Shown here one piece after another: positions 55,133 to 63,984 of a stretch of DNA of 64,000 bases. Position 1 is the stretch's first letter. Each line of letters begins with the position of its first letter. Below the pieces are notes generated by a model that made no database searches, was not told the DNA's origin, and saw nothing but the letters and a program-made list of their open reading frames with translations. The stretch covers positions 9,940,341 to 10,004,340 of the forward strand of contig NZ_KQ976354.1 of the NCBI RefSeq assembly GCF_000346485.2, written 5' to 3'. A program made the position numbers and the translations under genes. This stretch comes from Scytonema hofmannii PCC 7110 (GTDB lineage Bacteria > Cyanobacteriota > Cyanobacteriia > Cyanobacteriales > Nostocaceae).

Positions 55133-56017
55133 ATGTTCAAAAAAAACGCTATGTTACCCCTTGATGTCAATCCAGCAGAGTGCTTACAGCAAATCGTTTC
55201 AGCTAAAATCACAATCTTTGATACGACTTTACGAGATGGAGAACTTGCCTTGAAACGCAAGCTGACAGTCGAGCAAAAGATTCGTTTGGCAATAATTCTT
55301 GATGAAATGGGAGTAGATGCGATTGAGGTTGGTTATCCAGGAGCCTTCCACAAAGACTGTGATGAAATTTTCAGGGTGTCTCAGCAGGTCAAAAATTCTA
55401 CCATCTGCGGTTTGGCAAGTAGTCAACCAGATGAAATTACTGCGGTTGCGGTGGCACTCAAAGTTGCTGTTCGAGGACGCATCAATGTGTTCACGCCCAT
55501 CGGCATTCAGGCAAATATGGCGGCATCAGAGGTTTTGGAAACGATCCGAAGTAGTGTATCTCTAGCAAGGAATTACTGCCCGGATGTGGAATGGTCAGCC
55601 TTTGATGCTACGCGCAGCCATCCTGACTTGTTATGCAAAGCGGTTGAAACAGCGATTAAAAGTGGTGCAACGACGATCTCCATTCCTGATAGTCTAGGAG
55701 TTGCCTCGCCCATAGAATTTTCTCACCTCATTGAAACGGTGATGCATCAAGTCCCCAATATGGACTCTTGCACTCTTGCAGTTCACTGCCACGATGACCT
55801 GGGGTTTGCGGTCGATAATTCCCTAGCAGCCTTGGATGTAGGAGCAAGGCAAATTGAATGCTCGATTAACGGATTGGGAGTACGTGCTGGCAATGCTGAC
55901 TTGGCAAAGGTTGTGGAGGCGATCGCCCATCATCCCACCTACTACAGCGCTATCGATTTCTCATGGCTCAACCAGGCATCTGAGATGGTGAGTCAATTTA
56001 CCGCAGTTTCAAAGTAG
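55133..56017 (+). CDS. Short isopropylmalate/homocitrate synthase-like enzyme, copy 2
   Basis: 294 residues, about 90% identical over 270 residues to the enzyme at 37053, with nearly identical DNA from AAAATCACAATCTTTGATAC to the final codons. The catalytic FDTTLRDGELA, the metal-binding HCHDDLG and the unusual GVRAGNADL are the same. It differs by a longer N-terminus (MFKKNAMLPLDVNPAECLQQ) and scattered substitutions such as GLAII to RLAII and TGSHPD to TRSHPD. The upstream sequences are unrelated, so only the coding unit was duplicated. Substrate unknown. Confidence 0.85.
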   Translation: MFKKNAMLPLDVNPAECLQQIVSAKITIFDTTLRDGELALKRKLTVEQKIRLAIILDEMGVDAIEVGYPGAFHKDCDEIFRVSQQVKNSTICGLASSQPDEITAVAVALKVAVRGRINVFTPIGIQANMAASEVLETIRSSVSLARNYCPDVEWSAFDATRSHPDLLCKAVETAIKSGATTISIPDSLGVASPIEFSHLIETVMHQVPNMDSCTLAVHCHDDLGFAVDNSLAALDVGARQIECSINGLGVRAGNADLAKVVEAIAHHPTYYSAIDFSWLNQASEMVSQFTAVSK

Positions 56018-56309
56018 TTCGGGTGCTATGCGCTCCTGAACAATTCTCCTACCACTTTGCGATCGCAGGAACGATACACCTTTATGTTCATCATTTCCTT
56101 TTGAATTTGTTTTGTTCTATAAAATGGCTTCAAAATCAACCATCTCGATTCCGTATTTATCTTGGCTCAAGGAGACACAATCCAATCTGTCATACAGTAA
56201 TGAACGCTAGAGACAGTGCGCGGTTTGTTTTGCTAGGATAAACAATATAACCGACAACCCTACCAGAAGCCCTGCGAGTGAGAATTTCACAACAGTTTTA
56301 TTTGTTCGC
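56018..56309. other. Intergenic, no gene seen
   Basis: The first 15 bases after the stop (TTCGGGTGCTATG) resemble those after copy 1 (TTCAGGTGGTATG) and a third place at 56863-56875 (TTCTGGTGGTATG), so the duplicated unit included a little 3' flank. Otherwise no coding frame. Confidence 0.5.
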
Positions 56310-56595
56310 GTAAATCTTATTAGGATGCATACTTTCAAAATAGGCGATCGCAGCTTCACCAAACGCTTAGACAGCCGCCGCACCAACTGCGGGTTAAACC
56401 AGTCTTCCGATATCGGGAGCCCCCCACTCCTCTGCAATTACTGCTCCCAATACGGTTCAGTTAAGGTCGCGAGGGGAGCACCAAACCCGGTATCTTGGAG
56501 ATACCGGGTTTCTAAATAACTGCTTAACTGAACTGTATTGTTACTGCTCCGGCTAGCGACCCGCTTCTCCTGTAGCAATATTTTAGTAATTAGCT
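56310..56595 (-). pseudogene. C-terminal remnant of the DUF697-like family, interrupted by a MITE
   Basis: Bases 56310-56415 match the 3' end of the 53339-54523 gene (for example TAAATCTTATTAGG, GGCGATCGCAGCTTCACCAAA). An in-frame stop (GCTTAGACAG for GCTTTGACCG) shows decay. Similarity resumes after the inserted element at 56541 (CTAGCGACCCGCTTCTCCTG). Confidence 0.65.
56448..56540. mobile_element. 93-bp MITE with perfect 10-bp target duplication
   Basis: The terminal repeats CAATACGGTTCAGTTAA (56448-56464) and TTAACTGAACTGTATTG (56524-56540) are inverse with one mismatch. TTACTGCTCC lies immediately outside both ends (56438-56447 and 56541-56550). The centre is a 13-bp hairpin (AAACCCGGTATCT, TGG loop, inverse arm; 56483-56511). 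Confidence 0.85.
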
Positions 56596-56992
56596 CTCTT
56601 CCATCACTTTCGCGAAAGAAAATTTGAAACCCTATTTTTAGGTTAGTCCGCGCAGGCGGACTTTGTTTGTATAGTTGTGACTTCCAGTCGCCTCAATTAT
56701 TCTCTATCTAGAGTGATAAAAGAGCGTTAGAGGCAATGCGATCGCGACTTTTTAATCGAAAAGCTTGAGAAAGTTCAGAAAAAACTTGGTAAATACGAAC
56801 AAGAATATGTTGAGCTTCCACAATGGCATAAAGCTTTGCCGTTTACAGCAAGTTCAGAATAGTTCTGGTGGTATGCGGGGATGATAAGTTTTCAATATGC
56901 TTGACAGTCGTGACAAACACCTGGCTCAGGTGTTAATTAGCTAGTTTTTTAGGGAATTTTAAGTAAGTATACTGTGGCATCTTTTTTCCCAC
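56596..56992. other. Intergenic with a dispersed palindromic repeat
   Basis: GGTTAGTCCGCGCAGGCGGAC at 56641-56661, a palindrome type scattered in Nostocales genomes, then HIP1-like sites and a short sequence at 56843-56880 resembling the 3' flank of the isopropylmalate-synthase-like copies (GCAAGTTCAGAATAGTTC). No gene seen. The promoter of the histidine kinase should lie at the end. Confidence 0.5.
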
Positions 56993-58867
56993 ATGGAAAT
57001 TCTTACTCCTGAAAGTATGAAAACGCGCTTACCATTTGCCTTAGACTGGACAGTGTTCTTGACTATATTGGCTTTGCCTGTGATTCACTTTTGTGTTAGC
57101 AAAGTAGCCTTATCACTGGCTTTCAAGAATGGTGTAACAGTGGTTTGGCCTACAGCAGGCATTTACTTAGCAGCCGTTTTGGTGCTTGGGTATCGCATTT
57201 GGCCTGCTATCTTGTTCAGTGAATTGCTGATCAACTCCTCATTAATTTATCAAAATATTGTAGTTAGCGTTTCCATTTCAATCATCGACCTGTTAGATCC
57301 ACTGCTCGTTACTTTTGGAATCCACTATTTCATCAGACATTACTATTTTTTGAATCGCTCTCAAGATGTGTTTAAATTTGTGGGAGTCATCATGGCTTCT
57401 CCCTTATTGACTACGACTCTTGCCACAACCGTTCTCTGTCTGAATGGTATTGCTTCTTGGAAAGAGTATGGAGAAAGTTGGTGGTCTTGGTGGACATCAA
57501 TCGTAATCAGTATGCTTCTCGTGACACCAGCACTGTTGACTTGGAGCAAGCGTTCTAGATTATTGAGACAACCTAGAAGATTATGGATTATCGAGTTTAC
57601 TCTTTTACTATTCCTAACGGCTGTCATTACTCAAGTGGCATTTGGCGGAGAATACTCAGTGGAGTATATGCTGATTCCCCTATTGGCGTGGTCAGCATTT
57701 CGCTTTCAACACAGGGAAGTTACCCTGTTGATAGTGATTATGTCGGGAATCGCAATTTGGGGAACCGCTCAAGGTTTTGGGTCATTTGTCCGACCATCAG
57801 CTAATGAATCTTTAGTGCTACTACAATCTTTTGTAGGAGTCATTGCGTTATCAACCTTGCTATTGTCTGCGGTTATTCACGAAAACAGACAAGCAGCATT
57901 GGAACTTCAACAAGCAAATGAAGAATTAGAGCAACGAGTTGACGAACGCACTCTGGAATTAAAAAATGCCCTCCAAGAACTTCAACAAACGCAATTCCAG
58001 ATGATTCAAAGTGAAAAAATGTCTAGTCTGGGTCAATTGGTTGCAGGTGTCGCCCATGAAATCAACAACCCAGTCAATTTTATTCACGGCAATATTAGCC
58101 ACCTCAATGAATACACTCAAGATTTGTTGCGGATGCTGCAACTTTACCAGCAACGCCATCTGAGCAATGACCCAGAAATTCAAGCTCTAGCAGAGGAAAT
58201 CGATTTAGAGTTTCTAATTTCTGATTTGCAGAAGATGTTGGCTTCTATGAAAATGGGAACTGACAGGATTCGTAGCATTGTGCTATCATTACGAAACTTT
58301 TCCCGCATGGATGAAGCGGAGTTCAAAGCGGTGGACATTCATGAGGGAATTGAAAGTACGTTGTTGATTTTACAACACCGTTTAAAGGACAAACCGGAAT
58401 GTCCGGCAATTGAAGTGACTAGAGACTATGGTAGCTTACCCCAAGTAGAATGCTATCCAGGACAACTCAATCAAGTTTTAATGAATATTCTGGTGAATGC
58501 GATAGATGCGTTGGATGAGGTTAATGCCAAACGCACATATCAACAGATCGAGGAAAACCCCAGCCAGATTACTATCCGTACCGCAGTGAAAGATGTCCAG
58601 TGGATAGAAATTGCGGTAGCGGACAATGGACCTGGAATGACCCAACAAGTGAAAAACCGCATCTTTGACCCCTTCTTCACCACTAAACCTGTAGGTAAAG
58701 GAACAGGTATGGGTATGGCAATTAGCTATCAAATTATTACCGAAAAACATGGAGGCAAATTGGAATGTTTGTCTACTCTTGGTAAAGGAACTGAGTTTAT
58801 TATTCAACTCCCTATCCGCCCTTTATTATGCAACACTCTTGCACGATCGCGCGATCGCACCTTTTAA
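56993..58867 (+). CDS. MASE1-domain sensor histidine kinase
   Basis: A 624-residue membrane kinase. The N-terminal 300 residues have eight or so helices with VTVVWPTAGIYLAAVLVLG and WWSWWTSIVISMLLVTPALL, typical of the MASE1 sensor. A coiled coil (QQANEELEQRVDERTLELKN, 305-345) leads to the dimerisation helix with the phosphorylated His in VAGVAHEINNPVNFI (about 356). The ATPase domain follows: NILVNAIDALDE (N box), VADNGPGMT (G1) and GKGTGMGMAISY (G2). There is no receiver domain and no adjacent response regulator, so it is an orphan. The ligand is unknown. Confidence 0.92.
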   Translation: MEILTPESMKTRLPFALDWTVFLTILALPVIHFCVSKVALSLAFKNGVTVVWPTAGIYLAAVLVLGYRIWPAILFSELLINSSLIYQNIVVSVSISIIDLLDPLLVTFGIHYFIRHYYFLNRSQDVFKFVGVIMASPLLTTTLATTVLCLNGIASWKEYGESWWSWWTSIVISMLLVTPALLTWSKRSRLLRQPRRLWIIEFTLLLFLTAVITQVAFGGEYSVEYMLIPLLAWSAFRFQHREVTLLIVIMSGIAIWGTAQGFGSFVRPSANESLVLLQSFVGVIALSTLLLSAVIHENRQAALELQQANEELEQRVDERTLELKNALQELQQTQFQMIQSEKMSSLGQLVAGVAHEINNPVNFIHGNISHLNEYTQDLLRMLQLYQQRHLSNDPEIQALAEEIDLEFLISDLQKMLASMKMGTDRIRSIVLSLRNFSRMDEAEFKAVDIHEGIESTLLILQHRLKDKPECPAIEVTRDYGSLPQVECYPGQLNQVLMNILVNAIDALDEVNAKRTYQQIEENPSQITIRTAVKDVQWIEIAVADNGPGMTQQVKNRIFDPFFTTKPVGKGTGMGMAISYQIITEKHGGKLECLSTLGKGTEFIIQLPIRPLLCNTLARSRDRTF

Positions 58868-59371
58868 CATTTTTACATTTAGTTCATACTTTTTTTATAA
58901 ATTCAGTACTTATACCCAACTTAATTTTTTAATTTTATTTTTGTAAAGATAAACACAGCATCTAGCTATTTTCTCTAGGTTGTGTAATTCTAAATGACGA
59001 ATCAATTCAGTTTGTGACTGAATTTTAGGTCAGTAATAATTCGGATGCGATCGCCAAACAAATGTTCGTCGGGTGTCATCTCTAGCTACAGGAAAAGTCA
59101 GCATGCAATTAACAGAAGAAAAAGTCGATCGGGTTGCAGATGTAATACCATACATACATCAACTGAAGGATAAATTTGAAAAAAGCAGATTAGCCCAATC
59201 TGTTAAAATCAATACCCGCACCAAAGCGGTACAAGACATCTGCTATTTCCAAGCGATCGCGAAGTTCGAGAATGGCTCGTCCCAGACTCCTAATCTTCTA
59301 GTGTTTTGTGCTTTGTAAGTAATGATGATTTGAAAAGTTCAATTGCCAAACAGCACCAGGAGTACATAGAG
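58868..59371. other. Intergenic with small frames and a gene scrap
   Basis: A plus-strand frame from ATG 59103 encodes MQLTEEKVDRVADVIPYIHQ; it could be a short real protein but runs into the scrap. On the minus strand, 59215-59285 encodes GRAILELRDRLEIADVLYRF, a close copy of the scrap at 40432. HIP1 sites at 59048 and 59253. Nothing else seen. Confidence 0.4.
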
Positions 59372-60367
59372 ATGAAGCGCCGCCAATTCGTGAACCTAGC
59401 GTTGTCTACCGTTGCAATTATTGTAAGTAATAGCATAATTGCACAATCTATATCAGCAGTAGATAGCCAAAGTGTTGAAAAAAGGAGAAGACAGAGGAAA
59501 ATCACTACGACCACCAGGGACACACAGCCGCCCCACATCTTGACGCTGGACGATATCCTGGCCTTGCCTGATGTTCCTGCCGATCGCCGCATCTTCTATG
59601 GTCCAGACCCCGACCAGTTCGGCGATCTCTATCTCCCAAAACAGCCCGGTCCGCATCCTGTGGTGCTCCTCCTCCACGGGGGCTGTTGGCTGGAACAATT
59701 CAGCCTGAGTACCACAGGACATCTAGCGGCAGCGTTGAGACGGACGGGGCTGGCTGTCTGGAATTTGGAATACCGTCGGCTCGGCAATGGGGGTGGTTGG
59801 CCCGCAACCTTTCAGGATGTCGCCATGGGGGCAGACTTTCTCCGGACGATCGCACCCGAATTCGATCTGGATCTCGATCGCCTGGTTACCATGGGGCATT
59901 CAGCGGGGGGACATTTAGCGCTGTGGCTGGCGGGGCGGCATCGCCTCCCGGACACCAGCCCGTTGTATGTGGGTCAGCAGGGCGTGCGCGTTCGCGGTGT
60001 TGTGTCCTTAGCCGGTATTCCTGACCTCATCACCGGGGTGCAATTGAACATCTGTAATGGGGCATGTTACGCGCTCGTTGATGGTTTTCCCGAGGAGGTA
60101 CCCGACCGATATCAGCAAGCTTCACCCCTTGCGTTGCTGCCTTTGGGAGTTCCACAATGGCACCTAGTTGGCACCGAGGATGAAATCGTGCCAGCGTCAT
60201 ATATCCAACAATATGTGGAGGTGGCCACCCAATATGATGAGGTGCATCTGGAGGTGCTCCCCAATGCCGGACATTTCGAGCCGATCGTCCCCACCACAGC
60301 CGTGTGGCCAGCAGTGCGACACGCCGTCTTGGCTCTTGTAGAGCGCACTCCTAGCTACATCCGTTGA
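59372..60367 (+). CDS. Alpha/beta hydrolase (HGG/esterase-lipase type)
   Basis: 331 residues from the ATG at 59372 (MKRRQFVNLALSTVAIIVSN, a signal-like N-terminus suggesting export); an open frame upstream is probably leader. The oxyanion-hole motif HGGCW, nucleophile elbow MGHSAGGHLA, an acidic residue in GTEDEIVP and His in NAGHFEPI form the complete Ser-Asp-His machinery. The family hydrolyses carboxylic esters or lactones, and kynurenine formamidase-like members exist. From about 59500 the DNA is visibly more GC-rich than its surroundings and has different codon use, suggesting transfer. Confidence 0.85.
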   Translation: MKRRQFVNLALSTVAIIVSNSIIAQSISAVDSQSVEKRRRQRKITTTTRDTQPPHILTLDDILALPDVPADRRIFYGPDPDQFGDLYLPKQPGPHPVVLLLHGGCWLEQFSLSTTGHLAAALRRTGLAVWNLEYRRLGNGGGWPATFQDVAMGADFLRTIAPEFDLDLDRLVTMGHSAGGHLALWLAGRHRLPDTSPLYVGQQGVRVRGVVSLAGIPDLITGVQLNICNGACYALVDGFPEEVPDRYQQASPLALLPLGVPQWHLVGTEDEIVPASYIQQYVEVATQYDEVHLEVLPNAGHFEPIVPTTAVWPAVRHAVLALVERTPSYIR

Positions 60368-60528
60368 TGACCAAAACTAACAGCAGTACGACAAGTAATC
60401 AACAGACGCACAAAATTCACTGTCTGAATCTGAAGTGGCAATCGAGGACTCTTTCAGCAGAATAAAACTCTCACGTTGAAACAAATTGTTTATTCCAGTG
60501 ATGCTTGCTCAAGTTTATGCAGTGCTTG

Positions 60529-61080
60529 CTATGAAATGTGATCATTCGCTTTAATTAAATCGGCTGCTTTTTCGCCAATCATAATGACGGGCGCGTTTGT
60601 GTTGCCCCTAACCAGAGTTGGCACGATCGATGCATCCGCAACCCGCAATCCCTGAACCCCATGTACTCGCAGTTCGGGGTCTACCACTGTCATTGGGTCA
60701 GTACCCCGGAGTGCAAGTGCCAGCCGGATGATTTCCCGTACCGCAAGTTTCCCGGATAAAGGCTGACAGTGCTGCATCGCTCTGAACGCCAGCACCCGGA
60801 GCAATTTCCTGACCGCGAAACTCATCAAAAGCACGGGACTGAAACAATTGCCGCATTAATCGAATCCCAGCAACGAGCTTTCGCATATCAGCCTCACTTT
60901 GCAGATAGTTCATCCGTATGACTGGAGTGTCTTTGGGGTCAGATGAGCGCAAACTGACACTGCCAATGTTTTGGAACTGAGTTAAAGAGACTACACCCGT
61001 GAAGCCCCTCTCAGGGAGGACATAACCGGGCGGTAAATATATATCGGGACCGAAGAAGAACTTAAGTGGGGAATGTGAAA
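60529..61080 (-). pseudogene. GMC-family FAD oxidoreductase, C-terminal remnant with frameshift
   Basis: The minus strand encodes SPLKFFFGPDIYLPPGYVLP from about 61075, VSLRSSDPKDTPVIRMNYLQ, and NHPAGTC near 60705. One extra base (A in TTGCACTCC) then shifts the frame; removing it restores [21 protein letters not shown] and [19 protein letters not shown], the catalytic His-Asn end of glucose-methanol-choline oxidoreductases. The N-terminal FAD-binding two thirds are absent. It is relatively GC-rich like the neighbouring hydrolase, and both probably arrived together. Confidence 0.82.
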
Positions 61081-61144
61081 GGTTACCCCAAATTTGGTAT
61101 TTTAGGAATTAGAGAATGCGAAAACTTTCTGGAAAAATTAGATT

Positions 61145-62257
61145 ATGTCACAGTCATCCAATTTTGATAGCAGAACACGCACATCTAACTTAGTTTCGTT
61201 TAAGTTAGAAGACATTCGACTTCAAGTAGAGAATAACGAAGTTGCTGATGTTACAGTTAACTTGGATTATATCGATGGGCTGAACCTAAGTGAATTAAAA
61301 AATGTCGTTCCCATTGCTAATAATATTAAAGATTATCTAACTAATTATCCAAATAATCCCAATGACTTATTTGAAGTTATCAATCGCAATCTCACTGAGG
61401 AACTGCTAACTGATGATAATCTAGGGCTTTCTGAAGTATTGGACTCATTGAGTGTTAATTTGGATGTGTCACCAAAAGTTATTCCTTTCCAATTTGACAC
61501 CACAAATACTCGTACCCCAAATGGCAACATAAACGATATTATTTCATTTCGTTTAGAAGACGTTACATCTCCAATTGATGGTGGTATAGTTGCCGATGTC
61601 ACTGTTAATTTAGATTATGTTGATGGAATTGACTCAAGTGTATTCAAAGATGTCATACCCATCGGTAATTACATTAAAGATTTCTTGGCAAATTATCCAG
61701 TAGAAGCAGGTCTTTATGAAGTCCTTAATCGCGACCTTACCCAAGGATTATTAAATGATAGCAATATAGGGCTATCTGGGGTATTGGACTCATTAAGCGT
61801 TAATCTGGATGTGTCACCCAAAATTATTCCTTTCCAATTTGACACCACAATTACCCGCACAGCCAATGGTGATATTAACGATATTGTCTCATTTCAATTA
61901 GAAGATATTTTACTTCCTATTGATGGTGCTAGTGTTGCTGATGTTGCCGTCAATTTGGATTATATCGATGGCATTGATCCAAGCGCCTTCAAAGATGTCA
62001 TCCCCCTTGGTAATTTCATTGAAGATTATCTCACAAATTATTCTCATCCTAATGACTCTTTTGAAGTCGTAAACAACAATTTAGGCAATGCATTGCTAAC
62101 TAATTCTAATCTAGGACTTTCCGAGGTGCTAGACTCACTAACTGTTACGTTAGGTGCATCACCAGGTGTTATTCCTTTTCAATTTGACAATACTGTCACC
62201 CTTACCCCAATTGGGACGACAATCTTTGGAGGAAGGGAATTTACTCCGGTTTTGTGA
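61145..62257 (+). CDS. Protein of three tandem copies of an unknown domain
   Basis: 370 residues, no signal peptide or membrane helix. Three repeats of about 115 residues (about 14-128, 129-243, 244-357) each run: IxSFxLEDI, VADVTVNLDYIDG, a (V/I)P(I/L)xNxIxDYLxNY segment, FEVxNxxL, NLGLSEVLDSLSVNLDVSP, and VIPFQFDTT. The tail is short (GTTIFGGREFTPVL). The protein is acidic. I do not recognise the domain; the alternating strand pattern suggests a beta-rich, possibly secreted or structural unit. It is transcribed alone. Confidence 0.8.
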   Translation: MSQSSNFDSRTRTSNLVSFKLEDIRLQVENNEVADVTVNLDYIDGLNLSELKNVVPIANNIKDYLTNYPNNPNDLFEVINRNLTEELLTDDNLGLSEVLDSLSVNLDVSPKVIPFQFDTTNTRTPNGNINDIISFRLEDVTSPIDGGIVADVTVNLDYVDGIDSSVFKDVIPIGNYIKDFLANYPVEAGLYEVLNRDLTQGLLNDSNIGLSGVLDSLSVNLDVSPKIIPFQFDTTITRTANGDINDIVSFQLEDILLPIDGASVADVAVNLDYIDGIDPSAFKDVIPLGNFIEDYLTNYSHPNDSFEVVNNNLGNALLTNSNLGLSEVLDSLTVTLGASPGVIPFQFDNTVTLTPIGTTIFGGREFTPVL

Positions 62258-62859
62258 TATCGACGGTATTGTCTAGTACAGCGGGCGCGTAAATAAGGCA
62301 ACCATTAGTAATAAACAAAAAGCTTAAAATAAAAGCTTTTGCGCCTTCTGCCATCTGACCTTGCGTACTTCTGCCAACGAGCATCCTCCCGCAGTCTTTG
62401 TCCTCCCCAATCGCTCATATCGCGTGGCACTTATACTACACCTCATACCAAAACAAAGCCCAGCCTATGTTAGCTCATGTAATACTACATATGGCAAATA
62501 GCGGGGTGTTTTTTTATAAATAGAAAATGCTTTGGCAAACTTGCGCCAAGTGCGATAAGCCGGGTACGGCTTGCGCTTCGCGATCGCGCATTGACAACAA
62601 TAGGACAGATCTTGCCCTATCTGTAAATCTTATTTTGACACTTGTTATCCATCACGCTCTACTTCCCCGAGATCGGTTGCAGTAGCGGTGAGTAAGACGT
62701 GCATTTTCTGGAATTGTTTTACCGCGTAGAACTCGTGTGTGAATGGTTTCTACAGGCAAATCCTGCTTGTCAGTTTTGACACGTCTTCGTTCTAGAAGGA
62801 TATCAAGAGGAGTCTCATCCTTAACTTCATCAACAATAATATCTTAAGAGTAACAAGCT
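62258..62859. other. Intergenic, no intact gene
   Basis: Contains a GC-rich dispersed-repeat-like segment at 62545-62600 (GCGATAAGCCGGGTACGGC, GCTTCGCGATCGCGC), a run of T at 62508, and small minus-strand frames around 62650-62840 that look like scraps of a transposase or recombinase but are too degraded to name. Confidence 0.4.
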
Positions 62860-63331
62860 TTGATGACAACGACTGAGGAAAATGCTGGCAGGCAGGCAGG
62901 CGATATTAGTGTTAATGTCCCGAATGGAACTTTACGTGTGGCAGATGGAGCGAGTTTAAGGGCAGAAAGTCAAGGGAATTTTAAAGGTGGTACGATCGCT
63001 GTGAATGCGAAGAGAGTTGAATTAACTGGGGAGCGGCAAACAAAATAGGAGTTCATTTATATCCACAGGACGTGGCGGAATATTATTGAGTCCTATGGAG
63101 CCATTAGTGGGTGAAGCAATCATTACAGATTGGATTGTTCTTGACTCTCCTCGTCAACTGCCCTTTACTGCAACTAGTGTGAAAAAATCAACAATTGCCA
63201 TGCCAGAATCTATTGTTGAAGCGGATGGGTGGGTGCTAAATGAAAAAGGTGAGGTAGTCCTTACAGCTAACCCACCCTCTGCCAGGTCTAATACTCCTTG
63301 GCGGAACATTGCTTCTTGCCATGCAGGTTAG
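62860..63331 (+). pseudogene. Remnant of a two-partner-secretion (haemagglutinin-like) exoprotein
   Basis: The first frame encodes GDISVNVPNGTLRVADGASL and QGNFKGGTIAVNAKRVELTG, the beta-helix repeat style of cyanobacterial filamentous-haemagglutinin-like exoproteins, and stops at 63048. The second frame (63086-63331) carries the usual C-terminal end: SIVEADGWVLNEKGEVVLTA followed by NTPWRNIASCHAG. The export signal and most of the beta-helix are missing. A deletion product. Confidence 0.7.
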
Positions 63332-63373
63332 GTGTAGAGAACACTCCAAAATAAGTCATCCATACTCGAAGGT

Positions 63374-63601
63374 CTATTCACCCTCCGTGTTTTCCTCAGA
63401 CGCCTCAATGTCCTTGTTCAAGTCCTCAACCCAAACTTCTTCCCCACCAGATGACTCAGGGCTTTCCACCAAAACCAACCGTCCTTCCTTGTACGCCTGC
63501 CGCAAAGCTACTGCCTCGGCAATAATGCTCTGTGCGGTCAACCCTTCCTCATCCATCATCTTTTGCAAAGTCGTTCCAGTGCGATCGCTTACATACTTCA
63601 T
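63374..63601 (-). pseudogene. Middle fragment of the DUF697-like family
   Basis: 75 residues (DRTGTTLQKMMDEEGLTAQS, EAVALRQAYKEGRLVLVESP) nearly identical to residues about 190-270 of the protein at 53339-54523, with a shortened acidic tail. Both ends of the parent gene are absent. Third sequence of this family in the window. Confidence 0.7.
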
Positions 63602-63823
63602 TTGTGCAAAAACTCACTCCACAATCCGATCGCGCTTTAATTGTGCTATTAATTTTTGAAGAAATTCGATAAACACTTGTCCTTTAGCACATAAATACCG
63701 CTTCTGAGCGTAGATAAGCGAGATCGCTCCTCCTCAACAAACTACGTACCCAAATTTCCCACAGAACTAAAGTAGAAAACTAAAATCTACAACAAAGCCA
63801 GTGCGATCGCCCAACAGACTTTG
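63602..63823. other. Intergenic, no gene seen
   Basis: Several GCGATCGC and GATCGC sites and AT-rich sequence; no coding frame supported on either strand. Confidence 0.5.
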
Positions 63824-63984
63824 AACCTGACTTTTCACGGCATCTGGAAAACATTATTTTGAGCTTTTCTGAAACCCTGATTTTTACGTTAGCCATTTTC
63901 ATTAACTTAGCGCTATTGAGAATTAGCTTGTGGAAAAAGTCACGTTGTTTCGCGGTTTGAGGACTTGCCGTGAAAAGTCAGGTT
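63824..63984. mobile_element. Candidate 161-bp MITE
   Basis: AACCTGACTTTTCACGGCA (63824-63842) and its exact inverse (63966-63984) enclose 123 bases without a coding frame. No target duplication is visible. The perfect 19-bp ends suggest a non-autonomous transposable element or IS remnant; a long-range terminator is less likely. Confidence 0.65.
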
